A stretch of DNA of 64,000 nucleotides from Rhodocyclaceae bacterium (GTDB lineage Bacteria; Pseudomonadota; Gammaproteobacteria; Burkholderiales; Rhodocyclaceae), in the NCBI GenBank assembly GCA_023150275.1, contig JAKLLG010000006.1, forward strand, positions 1 to 64,000, written 5' to 3'. Every line of letters starts with the position of its first letter. The stretch's first letter is position 1. This document shows, one piece after another, positions 63,863-64,000 of the stretch. Position numbers and translations under genes: made by a program. The notes below the pieces were generated by a model that saw only the letters and a list, made by a program, of their open reading frames with translations, was not told the origin of the DNA and searched no databases.

Positions 63863-64000
63863 TCAGTTGGTGCCGTCGGCCGCCAGTGGCTCGATCGGTG
63901 GGCGCGGCTGTCGCTGCGCCGCCCTGGCCTCGACCCAGTTTTTCCACGCGATCATGCAGCCGAGCAGGATGAAGGCGCCGGGCGGCAGGATGGCGAGCAG
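63863..64000 (-). CDS. rnfE: RnfE/RsxE electron transport subunit, 3' end only
   Basis: The window edge cuts this gene; only the last 45 codons are visible. They read LLAILPPGAFILLGCMIAWKN and a basic tail, matching the final helix of the RnfE/RsxE membrane subunit of the Rnf ion-translocating ferredoxin:NAD oxidoreductase. The position directly before nth, as in rnf-nth operons, supports the call. Confidence 0.82.
   Translation of the reverse strand: MLAILPPGAFILLGCMIAWKNWVEARAAQRQPRPPIEPLAADGTN

Overview
The window is GC-rich, densely packed bacterial chromosome that reads as a betaproteobacterium, most likely of the order Rhodocyclales. The signs are a DUF2863 protein, the yciB-yciI-bolA-parvulin operon, acnB-type aconitase, NnrS, an rnf-nth junction and a bioAFHC(D) cluster. 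This placement comes from gene content and order and was not checked by any search. There is no rRNA or tRNA gene and no CRISPR array. Apart from a possible 0.75-kb terminal-inverted-repeat unit, no insertion sequence was seen.

Layout. 1-1.2 kb: an intact integron integrase (intI) at the left edge; any cassette array would lie mostly outside. 1.4-6.0 kb: a tight five-gene operon (ceramidase-like membrane protein, ClpX-like unfoldase without zinc domain, two-TM protein, radical SAM/SPASM enzyme with a large C-terminal extension, small protein ending in 14 asparagines). I could not match this combination to a described system and regard it as the best candidate for something new. 6.2-9.2 kb: an orphan FliD-like protein, two unknown genes and a CBS protein. 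9.3-13.5 kb: EamA exporter, NAD(P)HX repair enzyme, deacetylase-fold protein and CnoX-like chaperedoxin. 13.6-19.3 kb: Cache-GGDEF diguanylate cyclase and purL. 19.4-21.4 kb: yciB-yciI-bolA-ppi. 21.4-25.7 kb: HD-GYP response regulator and a large hybrid sensor kinase, probably one c-di-GMP signalling unit.

25.7-31.4 kb: biotin synthesis on the minus strand (bioA-bioF-bioH-bioC, a small His-rich exported protein, then bioD), preceded by a BrnT/BrnA-like toxin-antitoxin pair. 31.5-34.9 kb: DUF2863, yaaA and three small envelope proteins. 34.95-35.7 kb: a lower-GC unknown gene bracketed by near-perfect inverted repeats. 35.8-38.6 kb: a CpxA/CpxR-like two-component system divergent from an EF-hand gene, with two CpxR-type boxes between them. 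38.7-44.5 kb: a beta-propeller protein, an exported protein, a PIN-domain protein and L-2-hydroxyglutarate oxidase; then ccdAB and a dus / trmB-like / ykgJ string. 44.5-47.6 kb: DnaA-box-like repeats and an AT-rich tract, then acnB.

47.6-55 kb: small envelope and CBS proteins, psd, an aldehyde dehydrogenase, an aspartyl protease with nnrS, and a nitronate monooxygenase-like enzyme. 55-59.4 kb: glutathione peroxidase, a 12-cysteine repeat protein, an orphan GspE/PilB ATPase, a Tat-exported FecR-domain protein and an orphan receiver. 59.5-64 kb: VWA plus MoxR AAA pair, ene-reductase, DUF1841, nth and the 3' end of rnfE at the right edge.

Most genes are linked by 1-20 nt gaps or ATGA/GTGA overlaps, so several groups are probably co-transcribed. 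Stress and signalling functions are prominent: two-component systems, c-di-GMP turnover, peroxide and thiol repair, and three toxin-type loci.
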